From the NCBI GenBank assembly GCA_040285825.1, contig JAUPSS010000002.1, forward strand, positions 1,922,001 through 1,986,000: 64,000 nucleotides of DNA, written 5' to 3'. Below are positions 32,186 to 42,907 of the stretch, one piece after another. The DNA comes from Eukaryota sp. TZLM1-RC. Lineage: Eukaryota > Metamonada: BaSk clade. Below the pieces are notes generated by a model. It was given only the letters and a program-made list of their open reading frames with translations. It was not told the origin of the DNA and ran no database searches. The stretch's first letter is position 1. Each line of letters starts with the position of its first letter. A program made the position numbers and the translations under genes.

Positions 32186-33040
32186 CAGTTTCGTCCGAAT
32201 ACGTGTGAGGTTATTATTGGAATTGATGACAAATGCTTACATTTCAAAACAAGCAGATATTTGACTTAAGTCAGGCTTCGGTTGCTTGATGTGTTGGAGG
32301 CTTTTTAAGTGGGAATTTTCTGCAATATATTTAAACAACATTGGGTTATCTTCCAAATTCAAATACAAAATAGCAAGTTTTAGCATCGAGAATAAATTAT
32401 TACATGCCAATTACCAACTTTGAGAGGAGGAAAAATTGAAACCGAAAATCCTCAGTTAAAACACAGATTTCCCTTTGACCATTTTCTGTTTGAAGAAGTA
32501 GTAAAATAGTAACTAATTTATCAAGCAAAAGTGAAAAAGTTTCAGAAAAAGCTGACATAAAAGCTGTCTCATTATCGACATTATCTTTTTCCTGACAATT
32601 TTTTTCAATCGCTTCTTATAGAGTTAACTATTATACAATGCTTTATTTGTCCTTCTGTGGTTTTAATTCAAAAATGTCGAACGAAGTAACTAACAAAAAT
32701 TAATTATTTATCTTCAGTAAAAAAAGTTATTCAGTATTTAGTATTTGGGACGAATAATAAATCATTTTTCTGGCAAAAAAATACAGAAATCTCTTGTCTG
32801 TTTTCACATAAAACTAGCAACTTTTCACTTACAATCAAATCCTCATTCTTATTTCCAAGCATTCTTTTCAGCAATGATATGGACATTGTTATATATGACA
32901 TTCGTTTGTGGAATTCGGTTATTGAATACTCATTCAGTATTTTTACTCATTACTATTTAACTCATGTTTTAATAGCGGAATTAATTCATAACACCAAATT
33001 CCAAAAAAAGAATATGAATTAGTTTTCAAAAACACTATAT
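32186..33040. other. Intergenic, no gene seen
   Basis: AT-rich with no supported gene. A 71-aa plus-strand frame (32745-32960) has no recognisable features and is probably chance. Confidence 0.45.
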
Positions 33041-33043
33041 TCT

Positions 33044-33860
33044 TTGCTATCAGATACTTCACTGTTTGTAACCATTGTACCACGAAGATTTGGACTGTGT
33101 GCTACTAATGAAGCGTTTGTAACAAAAATGAGACTATATTTGAATATTCCCATTAATCAATTATTATCCATTGAAATATGTATTTGTTCGAATTCACCAC
33201 AGCTTGCGTCATGCTCTGAATTGTTCGAAATTGATAACTTATCGTTCTTCATTACTTGATGCTGCAAGAGACACTGTTTTTAATATGGCACGAACTGCAA
33301 GAATTTCGTGTATCAAAGAGCCTCTGCTGAAGGAAACATTATCATTGAATAATTTTGGTTCTGATGATAGAGATGATGTATACTGTGATTGGATTGAGAA
33401 TTCTGAAACTGTTGTTGACTTTGTCTCCTGTAATGTTGCAAGTGACACTTTGGTTCAAAGAAGAAAACTTAATCCTGTAACTGTTCTTGAATTTGAAGCT
33501 AAAGAATAACATAGAAAATATGACAAAGATATCGAAGAGGCTAATGCTGGTAGAAATACACCACTAGTTTTTATTGCTTTGCCATTTTCGATAAACGGAA
33601 GACTATCAGTAGAAGCAGGAATTTTTTTGAATGATTTCCAAAAATGGTTCAAGAAAAAACAATGAAAAGATTTGATAATTTTTTATGGCGTTCTCGGATT
33701 CAATTTGCCATTTAAAATAGATTACCTCGTTTTTTCAATCGAATTAGAGAAGCTGTAGCTAGACAGCAAGCAGATCAAGATTTTGTAGAAGAAATCTTGG
33801 TTCAATGATTTTCTTCCCATTAGTTATGAGTTAATTTTATTAAGTGTGCAAGATAAATAA
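33044..33860 (+). mobile_element. RLE-type LINE remnant (subfamily B)
   Basis: The frames 33044-33259 and 33171-33509 together read LFVTIVPRRFGLCATNE, CICSNSPQ, RHALNCSKLITYRSS and a degraded DDRDDVYCDWIENSE core (G replaced by D). They are interrupted by a small deletion near 33200 and a stop at 33507. It ends at about 33860, immediately before the deoxyhypusine synthase gene. Confidence 0.8.
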
Positions 33861-33927
33861 AAAAGTAATTCTTTACTCAGTTCTTTGTTTTGAAAATCCA
33901 AAACAATTCCGGGCTACTACTTCAAGA

Positions 33928-35101
33928 ATGACTTCTTCGTCAACAGCTCCTTCAGTGGCAGCGTCTGCTGTCCTAGTACAATCTGACCAACTTCCGGAAG
34001 ATTCTATCCCCGTCAAGGGATATGATTGGGATCAACCTTTCGATATCAACAAACTATTTGAATCTTACCTCACTTCTGGTTTCCAAGCTACTCAGCTTGG
34101 CAAAGCTATCAATGTGATCAATAATATGGTAAGTATCTTTTATTTACTAATCTTTGATTAAATGTAGGTTTGGTGAAGTTGAACCACCTACTGAAGACGG
34201 TACACCCTTTACCTTTGATCCTTCCAAACCTAAATGTACCATCTTCCTTGGGTATACCTCTAATCTAATCTCTTCTGGACTTCGTGAGACCCTTTGTTTC
34301 TTAGTCAAGCACAGAATGGTTGACGCCGTAGTGGCTACTGCTGGAGGTATTGAAGAAGATGTAATAAAGTGTCTAGGTCCAACTTATCTAGGTGATTTCT
34401 CCCTCAAAGGCAAGAATCTTCGTGAAAAGGGAATCAACAGAATTGGCAATCTCCTAGTCCCCAATGATAATTATTGTTCATTTGAAGACTTTTTTATGCC
34501 TTTACTACATCAATTCTTGGATGAACAAGAAGGTCAAAATACAGTTTGGACACCGTCTAGAATTATAGACCGACTTGGGAAAGCTATTGATGACCCCTCT
34601 TCTGTTTGCTATTGGTGTCATAAGAACAACATTCCTGTGTTTTGCCCAGCTTTGACTGATGGTTCAATGGGTGATATGATCTACTTTTTCACTTATAATC
34701 GACCTGGGTTAGTGATTGATTTGGTGGGTGATATTAGAAAACTCAATGACCTAGCTGCTACAGCTAATCATACTGTACGTTGTTTTTGGTACTTGCTCTG
34801 ATTTTAGGGAATGATTGTCTTGGGAGGGGGTTTGGTCAAGCACCACATTTTTAATGCTAATCTCATGAGGAATGGAGCTGATTATGCGGTTGTCATCAAC
34901 ACTTCTTCTGAGTTTGATGGTAGTGATGCAGGTGCAAGGCCAGATGAAGCTGTTTCTTGGGGTAAGATTAAGTTGAACGGGCAGAGTGCGAAGGTATATG
35001 GAGAGGCTACAATGGTGTTTCCTTTGATTGTCTCGCAAACTTTTCATAAAATTGTCAATGATTCACGGCATCTCAAAGTTAAAAATGAATTAATTCAGTA
35101 G
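33928..35101 (+). CDS. DHPS: Deoxyhypusine synthase
   Basis: Transfers the aminobutyl group of spermidine to a lysine of eIF5A, using NAD. There are three exons and about 364 aa. Family hallmarks: [68 protein letters not shown], then [12 protein letters not shown] (where the enzyme's active-site lysine sits) and [18 protein letters not shown]. The ATG used is 33928 ([10 protein letters not shown]). The second intron is 34775-34807 (33 nt). The first is uncertain: the obvious GTAAGT...TGTAG pair (34129-34167) puts exon 2 out of frame, while 34133-34178 (GTATCT...GTGAAG) keeps frame and gives 365 codons. Confidence 0.95.
34775..34807 (+). other. 33-nt intron in deoxyhypusine synthase
   Basis: GTACGT donor, TTTTAG acceptor, phase 0. 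It joins ATANHT to GMIVLGGG. Confidence 0.88.
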
Positions 35102-35393
35102 TTTTATTCATATATTTTTCTTTATTAATTAAATTATTTTTTCTATTGATATACTTGACAATCAATTCTTGTAAAATTGTTGGTGCCGTCGTTGATGAGT
35201 GTTGATTCACTTATTGCGAATTTGTGCAATGTTATTGCAATGTTGCTGCACTAACTATATGGTGATAGATCTAAAAAATGCCTTACGTCTACTCAAAAAG
35301 TATGAGTTGGTCAAGTACATTTTGATAGACATTCGTAGTAGGTACGAATTTTGGATAAAATCTCAATTATTACCCAAAAATATTGGGAATATC

Positions 35394-36250
35394 ACACTTC
35401 ACTAGTGGAGGTGTTCAAAAGGGAATGGGAGAAAAAATTCTTCACAATCCTATGTGGAGGTGATGAACTTAGCAATGATGTTCTACATACTGCTGGTTTG
35501 ATGCTAAAACGCAAACAACCATCCTGTCACCTCATCCGCTTCAGCGGGAATTTTTTGTTAGTTAAACAACTGTTTATCAGCTCTGAACTCATGCTCTCAG
35601 GTGGACCCTTCATATATAGGACCCATACTGTGTTTCGGTTAACGTAACGCAACTGGAGGTTTGTGGAGAAGTTTACATTAATGCAGTTTTGTACCGAATT
35701 GACTCTTGGGTGTTCCGCCCAGCATTGTTCTGCTTTGTTGTGCTTTCGAACAGCGGTATTGTTGTTTTGTCAGGCATTATTGCTCTTGTCACACTCATGG
35801 TCTATAAGTTACAAAACATTGACACTATTCATGTAACAACTCATTGAAATTTAACCCATGTCCACAGTGTATATCATATCTCCAACAAGTCGTTAGATAT
35901 TGCTTACATTGCTTAAATTCTTTCTTCAGTTCTAATTATTTTGCATAAACATTATAACAACTATAAAACTCCAAAAGTAAGCATATGACACCACAATGGC
36001 AACCATCAACATTGCAAATATTCGAGAGTGTCTTGGATCAGCCTTTGTAACACTTGCTGATGGAAGAAAGTTTTTGGAATAACAAGCATGATAAATACCG
36101 TAATGTACAAATTGTGGGTCTTCTGGGTTTTCCATTTTGGCGATTTTGTAAAAGAATTTGTTTGGATGGACCCAAATTTACAAAGTGAAAAGCTGAGATG
36201 GAGCCACGCTGGCAGTTTCTCCATTACAATTTCGTATACAAATGATTTCT
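35394..36250 (-). repeat. Dispersed about 855-bp repeat, better-preserved copy
   Basis: Inverted relative to 18811-19665. On the minus strand it keeps an open frame whose 67-aa tail from MENPEDPQFVHYGIYHACY runs through NFLPSASVTKADPRHS to a hydrophobic segment (FAMLMVAIVVSYAYFWSFI) and the end FMQNN. The degraded copy has stops in the same frame. Upstream residues NKFFYKIAK are also shared. This looks like a small single-pass membrane protein gene, or a cargo of an unrecognised element. It is not assigned to a family. Confidence 0.8.
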
Positions 36251-36591
36251 TTTTTACTTGATTGTCATTTCTCTGTTCTGCTGCTCTACTTGGTAGAGGG
36301 AAAACTTTGGTGTCGATTTTCGCAACCGCTGTCCAAATGATGTTGCTTTCTTGATTTCTACAAGTAATAAATATTTAAGAGACCTCGAAAATGCTCTTGA
36401 TTGTTTACCCCTTGACGTTTGAAGTAAATGTTTTCCCGAAAATGTACAGGAAATACCACTTAGAACGCTAGGAAATTTGAGGTATTGTGTTAAAAAATTG
36501 CAACAAATCAAAAACCTTCGATGCTTCATTTGGCAGAATAACGTGCCTCATAATTTGATTTGCAAATGTAGTTCAAAAATTTCTATTTATT
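36251..36591 (+). mobile_element. RLE-type LINE thumb fragment
   Basis: The plus strand reads LENALDCLPLDV, a stop, then KCFPENVQEIPLRTL, CVKKLQQIKNLRCFIWQNN and VPHNLICKC. This matches the segment between the RT and the zinc motif in the copies at 45407 and 47568. It has one in-frame TGA. Confidence 0.75.
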
Positions 36592-37466
36592 GAACATGCA
36601 CACTTAATTAAATTAATTCATAACTGATGGGACGACTATCATTGAACTCAGATTTCCTCTACAAAATGTTGATCTGCTTGCTGTCTAGCTAAAGCTCCTC
36701 TTATTCGATTGAAAAACCGAGGTAATCTATCAATAATGGCAAATTGAATCCGAAAACGCCATGAAACAATATCAAATCTTTTCATTGTTTTTTCTTGAAC
36801 CATTTTTTGGAAGTCATTCAAAAAAGTTTCTGCTTCAACTGATAATCTTCCGTTTATCGAAAATGGGAAAGCAAAAAAAAACTACCTGTGTATTTCTATC
36901 AGCATTAGCTTCTTCAATATCTTTATCATATTTTTTATGTTTTTCTTTTGCTTTAAAATCAAAAGCACTGACAGGATTAAGTTTTCTTCTGTGAACCAAA
37001 GTATCATTTGCAACATTACATGAGACAAAGTCAACAATAGCTTCAGAATTATCAATCCAATCACAGTATACATCACCTCTATCATCAGAACCAAAATTAT
37101 TCAGAGAAAGTGTTTCCTTCAGCAGGGGCTCTTTGATACACGATATCCTTGCAGTTTGTGCCATATTGAAAACAGTGTCTCTAACAGCATCATGTAATGA
37201 AGAACGATAAGTTATCAATTTAGAGCAATTCAGAACATCGCGCAAAGTGAGTTGGGGTGAATTCGAACAAATACATTGTTCTTTTGATAATAATTGATTA
37301 ATGGGGATATTCAAATATAATCTCATTTTTGTTACAAATGCCTCATTAGTGGCACACAATCCAAATCTTCGTGGTACAATGGTTACAAAAAGTGAAGAAT
37401 CTAATGACTTGTTTTCACAAACACCCTTTTCTAAAAACAATGAGTGAAGATCTTGATTTGAAACAG
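36592..37466 (-). mobile_element. RLE-type LINE remnant (subfamily B)
   Basis: Open frame 36835-37440 on the minus strand: ENKSLDSSLFVTIVPRRFG, CICSNSPQLTLRDVLNCSKL, DDRGDVYCDWIDNSE and KEKHKKYDKDIEEAN. It is frameshifted near its 3' end around 36870. The zinc-motif His is replaced (RDVLNC instead of RHALNC). It meets the subfamily C remnant head to head at about 37466. Confidence 0.82.
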
Positions 37467-38135
37467 TCGAACCTAAATTTAAAATTTCTCCAAATCTTTT
37501 TCATACGTCAACACTTTGTAACTTTCCGATCAAAAGTCCATGATGCAATGAGGGATCAACTCTGTTGTATGTCAAGATCACACAGAATTGTCTCCTATTT
37601 AGAACCTTTACTTTCTCGTTTGGTTGATGAAGATATTTTGAATTCTTTTTGTCGAACTAGAGGTGATTTAATGCTTGAAGGTCTTGAAGGGACGACCATC
37701 ATTAATGATGTTACATCAACTTATGTGTGTAAGAATACTTTCATACCATTAGCACAGTCAAAACACAAGAATCCGCTGTTTGTTGCCGAAAATTCTAAAA
37801 TTGCTAAATATAAAGCAAACTTGCGATCTTTGAATGCTGAATCTCACACTCATATCTCCTTTGTCCATTTGCTTTTTCCTGACATGGTACGCTTGGACCA
37901 CTTGCTTTATCTTTTTTGGATGATTTTGTTGAAATTGTAAACAACGTACAGGAAGAATTTTTGACAAAACAATTCGGCAGAAAATGTTATTTTCAATTTT
38001 TAAATGTCGTTCCCTTATTGTCTTCTGCTTCATTATCTCTTGGTCGCTTTTATGAAGGAAAAAATTCTGCCAATCCCTTTTGGCTGATTTGATATATGAA
38101 GATTGAGAAGTTTAATTTGTGTTGTTTAGTTTCTC
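37467..38135 (+). mobile_element. RLE-type LINE remnant (subfamily C)
   Basis: The plus-strand frame reads FVTFRSKVHDAMRDQLCCM, SYLEPLLSRLVDEDILNSF, RTRGDLMLEGLEGTTIINDV and AKYKANLRSLNAESH, the subfamily C version of the zinc-to-nuclease region. A sister copy lies at 48270. A frameshift at about 37880 precedes the C-terminus, and a TTTTTCAAAAAAAA tail ends it. Confidence 0.8.
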
Positions 38136-38239
38136 AGTAAATTAAATTTTTCAAAAAAAAGTTTTGAATTACTGCTTGGTATGATGGAAATGAACTAATT
38201 ATCGATTGCACCACTCTGGATAAGAAGTTCCAATTCCGA

Positions 38240-38640
38240 CATTTGACATTGACTCAAAGTTGCAGAATATTTTTGTTCAAATTGTCCACCCAACATCATG
38301 GTCAAGGTTTCCTTTTGATGTTCTCCAGAAAATCGAAATACCAAGCTCTTCTTCAATGTCTCAATAGAGCAAGAGGCAGAAACATCAAATTTGTCCCAAT
38401 TGCTATTTCATTATATGGTACTATTGGAAAAGAAGGTCTAAACCTTCTAGATAATTTAGGAAAACTTTTCAAAGAAAGTGGTCGTACATATGATTTTCTG
38501 ATTTGGAAGAACAGAATCGTATTTTGGTTATTGAAAGATCTTCCTATATTAACTCAATTTTGAATGACATTGCCGAGTTTTCTAACAAGCGAGCTCCTAT
38601 TCAAGTGAATAGCGAAAATTTCCTGTCATTCAATTGAAGT
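38240..38640 (+). mobile_element. RLE-type LINE C-terminal fragment
   Basis: Reads RGRNIKFVPIAISLYGTIG, then FKESGRTYDFLIWKNRIVF and ILNDIAEFSNKRAP, after a frameshift near 38560. This is equivalent to the FVFSLFGS...WQNRIVFS C-terminus of the other subfamilies. Confidence 0.7.
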
Positions 38641-38654
38641 GGGTTTCAGAAGGC

Positions 38655-38730
38655 TAGAGTATTAGTTAATGTTTTGTTTTTTGGTTGAACTTTAAAATGT
38701 CACTGTTCTAGGAATAATCTTAAAGAAACC
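38655..38730 (+). mobile_element. LTR scrap related to the 16933-18180 element
   Basis: The stretch with TTGGTTGAACTTTAAAATGT then CACTGTTCTAGGAATAA parallels TTGGTTGAGTTTTAATATGT then GACTGTTCCAGAAATAA in the 3' LTR near 18120-18160. Confidence 0.55.
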
Positions 38731-38959
38731 AAACATCTGGTGTGAGTTTCTTGAAAATCAGCAGGAAAGCATATGGATCGGATTTGAGAAGAAATGCATT
38801 CAATTGCATTCTGCAAAATCCAAAATTAGTCACAGTAAGACTGATTACTGATTACTAAACTTTTTACTTTTATAACTACTTCCACCAATGTAAATGAGAG
38901 GAAAGCTGATTTCAAATTTCATCTAAATTACCTAAATAACAACCAACATTTCGAACACC

Positions 38960-39165
38960 TCATTCATATTCTTTAATAAAAGGAGCAATTGACTCATCAA
39001 TTACAAGTTCAGCAGACTCTCCACGAATCAATAAACATTTGGAATAAGTTAAAGAAAGACCGATTTGACAAAAGCGCTGTTGAACAACTTTAGCAATTTT
39101 TCTACATGAATCAATTGGACCAATTATTGAAATGTCATCTATATAAGTTGTTGATTCAATTTAAG
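38960..39165 (-). mobile_element. LINE reverse transcriptase scrap with YxDD
   Basis: The minus strand reads TTYIDDISIIGPIDSCRKIA, then IGLSLTYSKCLLIRG. This is RT motif C (YIDD) plus the following motif D region, parallel to AYMDDISLIGS and NASKCLLIG in the copy at 45820. No other RT motifs are attached. Confidence 0.75.
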
Positions 39166-39398
39166 GGTATTGCATTGTAGCAAATTGTTTTGAAACTTAA
39201 TAAATTTTGTATTTGTATTTTTTGAGAAATTTACAATTCAAAAACATGAAATTTTGAAAAATTCTATTGATAGTCTCAGGAAGTTTATTTGGAATAAACA
39301 AAGAAAAAACTTTTGTTCAAAAACGGCAATTCAATTCTTTGCAAAATCAAAAAGTTCACTAATGCTTCAAGAAAATAAGTTTCGAGACGAAAAGATTA

Positions 39399-40289
39399 CT
39401 ATTCAACACAACAATGTCTAAAAACATCTATCAATTTCTCATATAAATTTTGATGAATTGTGTCAAAATCAAAACCATCTACACTACGCTCCACCACTCC
39501 CAACACCCCATCAACAGCTCCAACACTCAGTATCCTATCCAATGCTGTGGATTCAAATGAGATAAAGGAATCTAGCCATGACTGTTCTTCTCCTTTGGGA
39601 AGATTCAATCGTCGCAACATAGCTAAGCAAAGAGCCAGTCCAGCCCAGTTGGACACCCCAGTAACTATGGGATGATCACTGCAGACCCTACATGAGATAA
39701 CGTCACCATTTGGTATTATAGCACATTTATCAGCAAAGTTACCCATTCCTAGTTCATTACCACCATCCCCAACAGCAATAGTTGGTATATTACGAGCTTT
39801 TGCGATGGCAAAGAGTTCAGCAAAGATGGCACCGTGAGCGGTGTCCGTGCAATCTTTTGCTTTCATTGTATAACAGCGTCCATCGTACAAAGATGGTCCC
39901 ACGGCTTCAATCGAAACAAGAACATCAAACTGAATTTCAGGAACCAAATTACTAATGGGAATTAATTTGAATGAGGGGAGATCAAACAACGGTTCAAAAC
40001 ATTTCAAGAAAACATTAAAACAAGACTGTGGACAAATAATGGTAACATTAACATTGAAACTCAAAAGAAAGCGTGCCAGTGTGAGTGTACCAAGAGGACC
40101 ATCGGTTTCAGGTGCGTTTCCGGGGATGAAAAACCCAGAGATGATTGATACAGTGGAATTGTTGTGCAGTAAGGGAAATAGAACATCAACAGCAGCTGAG
40201 AGCTGTTTGGGATTGAACAGATGTGTAATTCGACGATTACCGATGTCATTCTGAATAACAGAGCATAGAAGACTGTCAATGTCATTCAT
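39399..40289 (-). CDS. D-glutamate cyclase (DUF4392 domain)
   Basis: A 296-aa intronless ORF starting at ATG 40289 (MNDIDSLLCSVI). An upstream TTG-initiated extension to 40313 is not needed. It matches the DUF4392 domain of DGLUCY, which converts D-glutamate to 5-oxo-D-proline: SGFFIPGNAPETDGPLGTL, SIEAVGPSLYDGRCY, IAVGDGGNELGMGNF and VTGVSNWAGLALCLA. Animal DGLUCY carries an extra N-terminal domain and is about twice as long; only the cyclase half is present here. The Fanzor copy A ends 214 bp upstream, on the same strand. Confidence 0.9.
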   Translation of the reverse strand: MNDIDSLLCSVIQNDIGNRRITHLFNPKQLSAAVDVLFPLLHNNSTVSIISGFFIPGNAPETDGPLGTLTLARFLLSFNVNVTIICPQSCFNVFLKCFEPLFDLPSFKLIPISNLVPEIQFDVLVSIEAVGPSLYDGRCYTMKAKDCTDTAHGAIFAELFAIAKARNIPTIAVGDGGNELGMGNFADKCAIIPNGDVISCRVCSDHPIVTGVSNWAGLALCLAMLRRLNLPKGEEQSWLDSFISFESTALDRILSVGAVDGVLGVVERSVDGFDFDTIHQNLYEKLIDVFRHCCVE

Positions 40290-40471
40290 AGTTAAAAATT
40301 GTACCAAAAACAATGAAATAAGAACTTTGAACTATACTGTGAATTTCTATCAAAACGCACTTCTGGCTTTTGACCAATTCATGTAATCTTGATAGACGTT
40401 AAGCTTACTTTAGTTCTACCACTATATGATATCACGATCAAATGATAGTTAAAGCAGCAACATCACAATAC

Positions 40472-40485
40472 GCGTACAGGTACGC
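40472..40485 (-). ncRNA. Stem-loop after Fanzor copy A stop, guide-RNA candidate
   Basis: GCGTA, loop CAGG, TACGC, 17 bases after the stop codon of copy A. Fanzor guide RNAs are encoded at or just after the 3' end of the nuclease gene, so position is the main argument. The stem is short and the call is weak. Confidence 0.25.
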
Positions 40486-40502
40486 AATACATGGAATGAC
40501 AC

Positions 40503-42174
40503 TTATCTACGGGGTCTCCGGAACGCCTCAGGTCTTTCATTGTAGTAGTGCTCACTTATGGCAATCTCCAGTTGGTTTCTGGAAGCTGAGATGTCCCTCG
40601 ACCAGAGTGTCTGGCATTGAGGGCAAACAAACTTTTCATTGTTTACCCTTCCATCATCGTGATACAACTTTTGATTGAATACCTTACAGCAATTCGTTTT
40701 GGCAGATGTGTAGAATTCATCTCCATTAGGCTTCACATATGTAAAATGTTTCTGAATCTCCTTCAAAAAGCGCTTCCTTGGGGGTTTTCACAGATTGTCT
40801 TGATGGCCCATCACCTCCACTACCAAACCAAATTATGGTTTCTCTTCCATTAGCCATTAGTTTAATGTTTTCAATAAATCCCATTATTCTTTTTTGCCCT
40901 CTTATAAAGAAATCAAACTTGTTGCGCCGCAGGACTCGGCGATCTCCATTTATCAACAGTTGGTCTAATATAGTTCTCTGACGGAAGTCGGGATTGCTGA
41001 TTTCTTCCTGTGTCGGTACCCACATCAAGGCATTGCTATTTCATTAAGACATTTGTGTAAATTCTTAGCAAATTAGCAATTTGGTGATGCATGGGTCAGG
41101 ACCGGTGGGTGAACGATCTTCCTTGCCTTTGGATTCAGAGCAAGGCCCGAAAGTTGATGATCAACATTGTTATTATCAATTCTTGATCCAATTGAATAAC
41201 CACACAAATTTTTGTGATTAGGATCAATTACACAAAATGAATATTCAATTTGATCAACTGGCGGAGGCTCATAGGCGTCGTCAGTTCTTCGACGTTGCCT
41301 TGGACGGACCTGTTGTTGAAGTCTAGAGTTTCGCTTCCGACTCTTTGCAGGTATTTCGAGTTCCCCACTGGCTATGGTGGTTGCCAATTCTGTGGCTGTC
41401 CGGCGATTTTTATTTTTTTTTCGGGGTAAAGGAAAAAGTGAAGCGGATTGAAACGGCATCTGAACTGATTATGTAAGTCAGAAACTACTTTTTTCTGAAA
41501 AAGGCAAACGGATCTTTCAGCAGACAGTGGTTGGCATTAAAAGAGAGAAAATGCTTTTCCAGTTTTTCACTAAAAGAGATAAAGCCAGGAGAATAACTGG
41601 GGGATGGGGACACGGCATTTCTTCGCATGGTATCAGATGCAATATTTTCCAGAAAGGATAAAATATTTAGCCCAGCAGTGAATAAGAAGGTGATGTTGTC
41701 TGGACTGAGATCAACATTGTCCAGCATCAGCATAGCGTCAAAAAGATGAGGGTCGGCAACCTGCTGAATAAATAGGTCCATTATGTACTCATGGTGACCT
41801 TCATCACACCATGCGCGCACAGAGTCAGGAATAGTGGCTGCAGTCGTGTTCACCACTAATGAAGCATATTTCTTTGGGCAAGGGCACTCAAAGAACGTAG
41901 CCATTGTCCGGAAGAAGTTCAGCTTCCAGGAGACAGGGCCATCAGTAAGTAATTGACAAAAGCTGTTCGCCATTTGCAGTGTACGAAAGCTTCTAATGTC
42001 AGAGTGGCACCAGTTGTCGGTTCCCTTATGAAAACCAATAGGAGGAAACGGCCAGCCAGGTCGGAAAGAGACATCATAAAGTGCGCGATGTGTGACAACA
42101 AAAATGCTCAAACTTGTCCAGATCCAGATCCAGTGGCTTGTGCAACTATGGGTGAACAGAAAAATGTAATTCAT
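40503..42174 (-). pseudogene. Fanzor RNA-guided nuclease, copy A, broken
   Basis: Paralogue of copy B read over four open pieces (41485-42174, 41073-41459, 40726-41028, 40503-40766). Shared segments include SFCQLLTDG, GLNILSFLE, CVIDPNHKNLCG (RuvC-I Asp), RRNKFDFFIR, IIWFGSGGDGPSRQSVKTP, NGDEFYTSAKTNCC (RuvC-II Glu, zinc ribbon), and CPQCQTLWSRDISASRNQ (zinc ribbon and RuvC-III Asp). Lesions: a frameshift between the first two pieces near 41470; TAA and TGA stops near 41035-41072; and a one-base loss near 40770 in a run of C before the AGGAAGCGC segment. All three catalytic acids are still encoded. It ends FRRPRR, then TAA. It lies 214 bp upstream of D-glutamate cyclase, same strand. Confidence 0.88.
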
Positions 42175-42282
42175 GAGAAATTATGTTAAAAAAAGTGAAG
42201 GAATTTTAAAGTTCTTCAGTATATTGTTTTCTCTGAAGCGTTCGATTTTTTCCTTTTACTAATATTTATCTATCAAACAACT

Positions 42283-42500
42283 TGTAAATCAACATCTAAA
42301 TAATCCATCTCTCCCAAAACGAAACAACTAGATGCAACTCTTTCATAGTGAGATCCAAGAGAAAGCAAAGCATCTGAAACCATCTTCAACATCCCCTTAA
42401 AAATAGAAAACACAATTCTATTTTGCCAAAACAATCAAAATTTCTATTGGTGCGCTTTTTTATACAATGATTTCAAAATCTGCCAAAAAACGTAAAGCAA
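42283..42500 (-). mobile_element. RLE-type LINE 3' fragment (subfamily A)
   Basis: Complement of the YLDVDL, SHYERVAS and MLKMVSDALLS C-terminus, closely matching 44463-44660 at nucleotide level. It is truncated at about 42500. Confidence 0.75.
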
Positions 42501-42907
42501 TGGGAGAAAGTTAATCATACGATTTGATCTATTGTTCTGAATTAAAGTTATAAAATTTCCAAATGACGGACAACAACAATTGATGGTACTGACATTCATG
42601 TTGATTTACATTAGTGATGTGAAGTGAGTAGCTGATTTTTGTAAATGATTTTGCAACATAAAAAGAAACACAGTCAACCATAAAAGTATCATATTATAGT
42701 GATAATAGGTCATAGTACGTTGAAATGTAAGTGCTTTTTTGCATGATTATACATTCCTTATCATGCTTATATTTCAAATTGCAAAAGAGCAGAATAACAT
42801 GATTACTGCTCATGAACCATTAAAGTGCCAATCAAAAAATCAAAGAAAATGTTAAAATATTTATGGCTAAACGAGAGGATAAACACAACTACTAAATGAA
42901 GACAGAC
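42501..42907. other. Intergenic, no gene seen
   Basis: AT-rich 3' flank of SUMO. A few bases near 42480-42520 may extend the LINE fragment. No other feature is supported. Confidence 0.45.
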
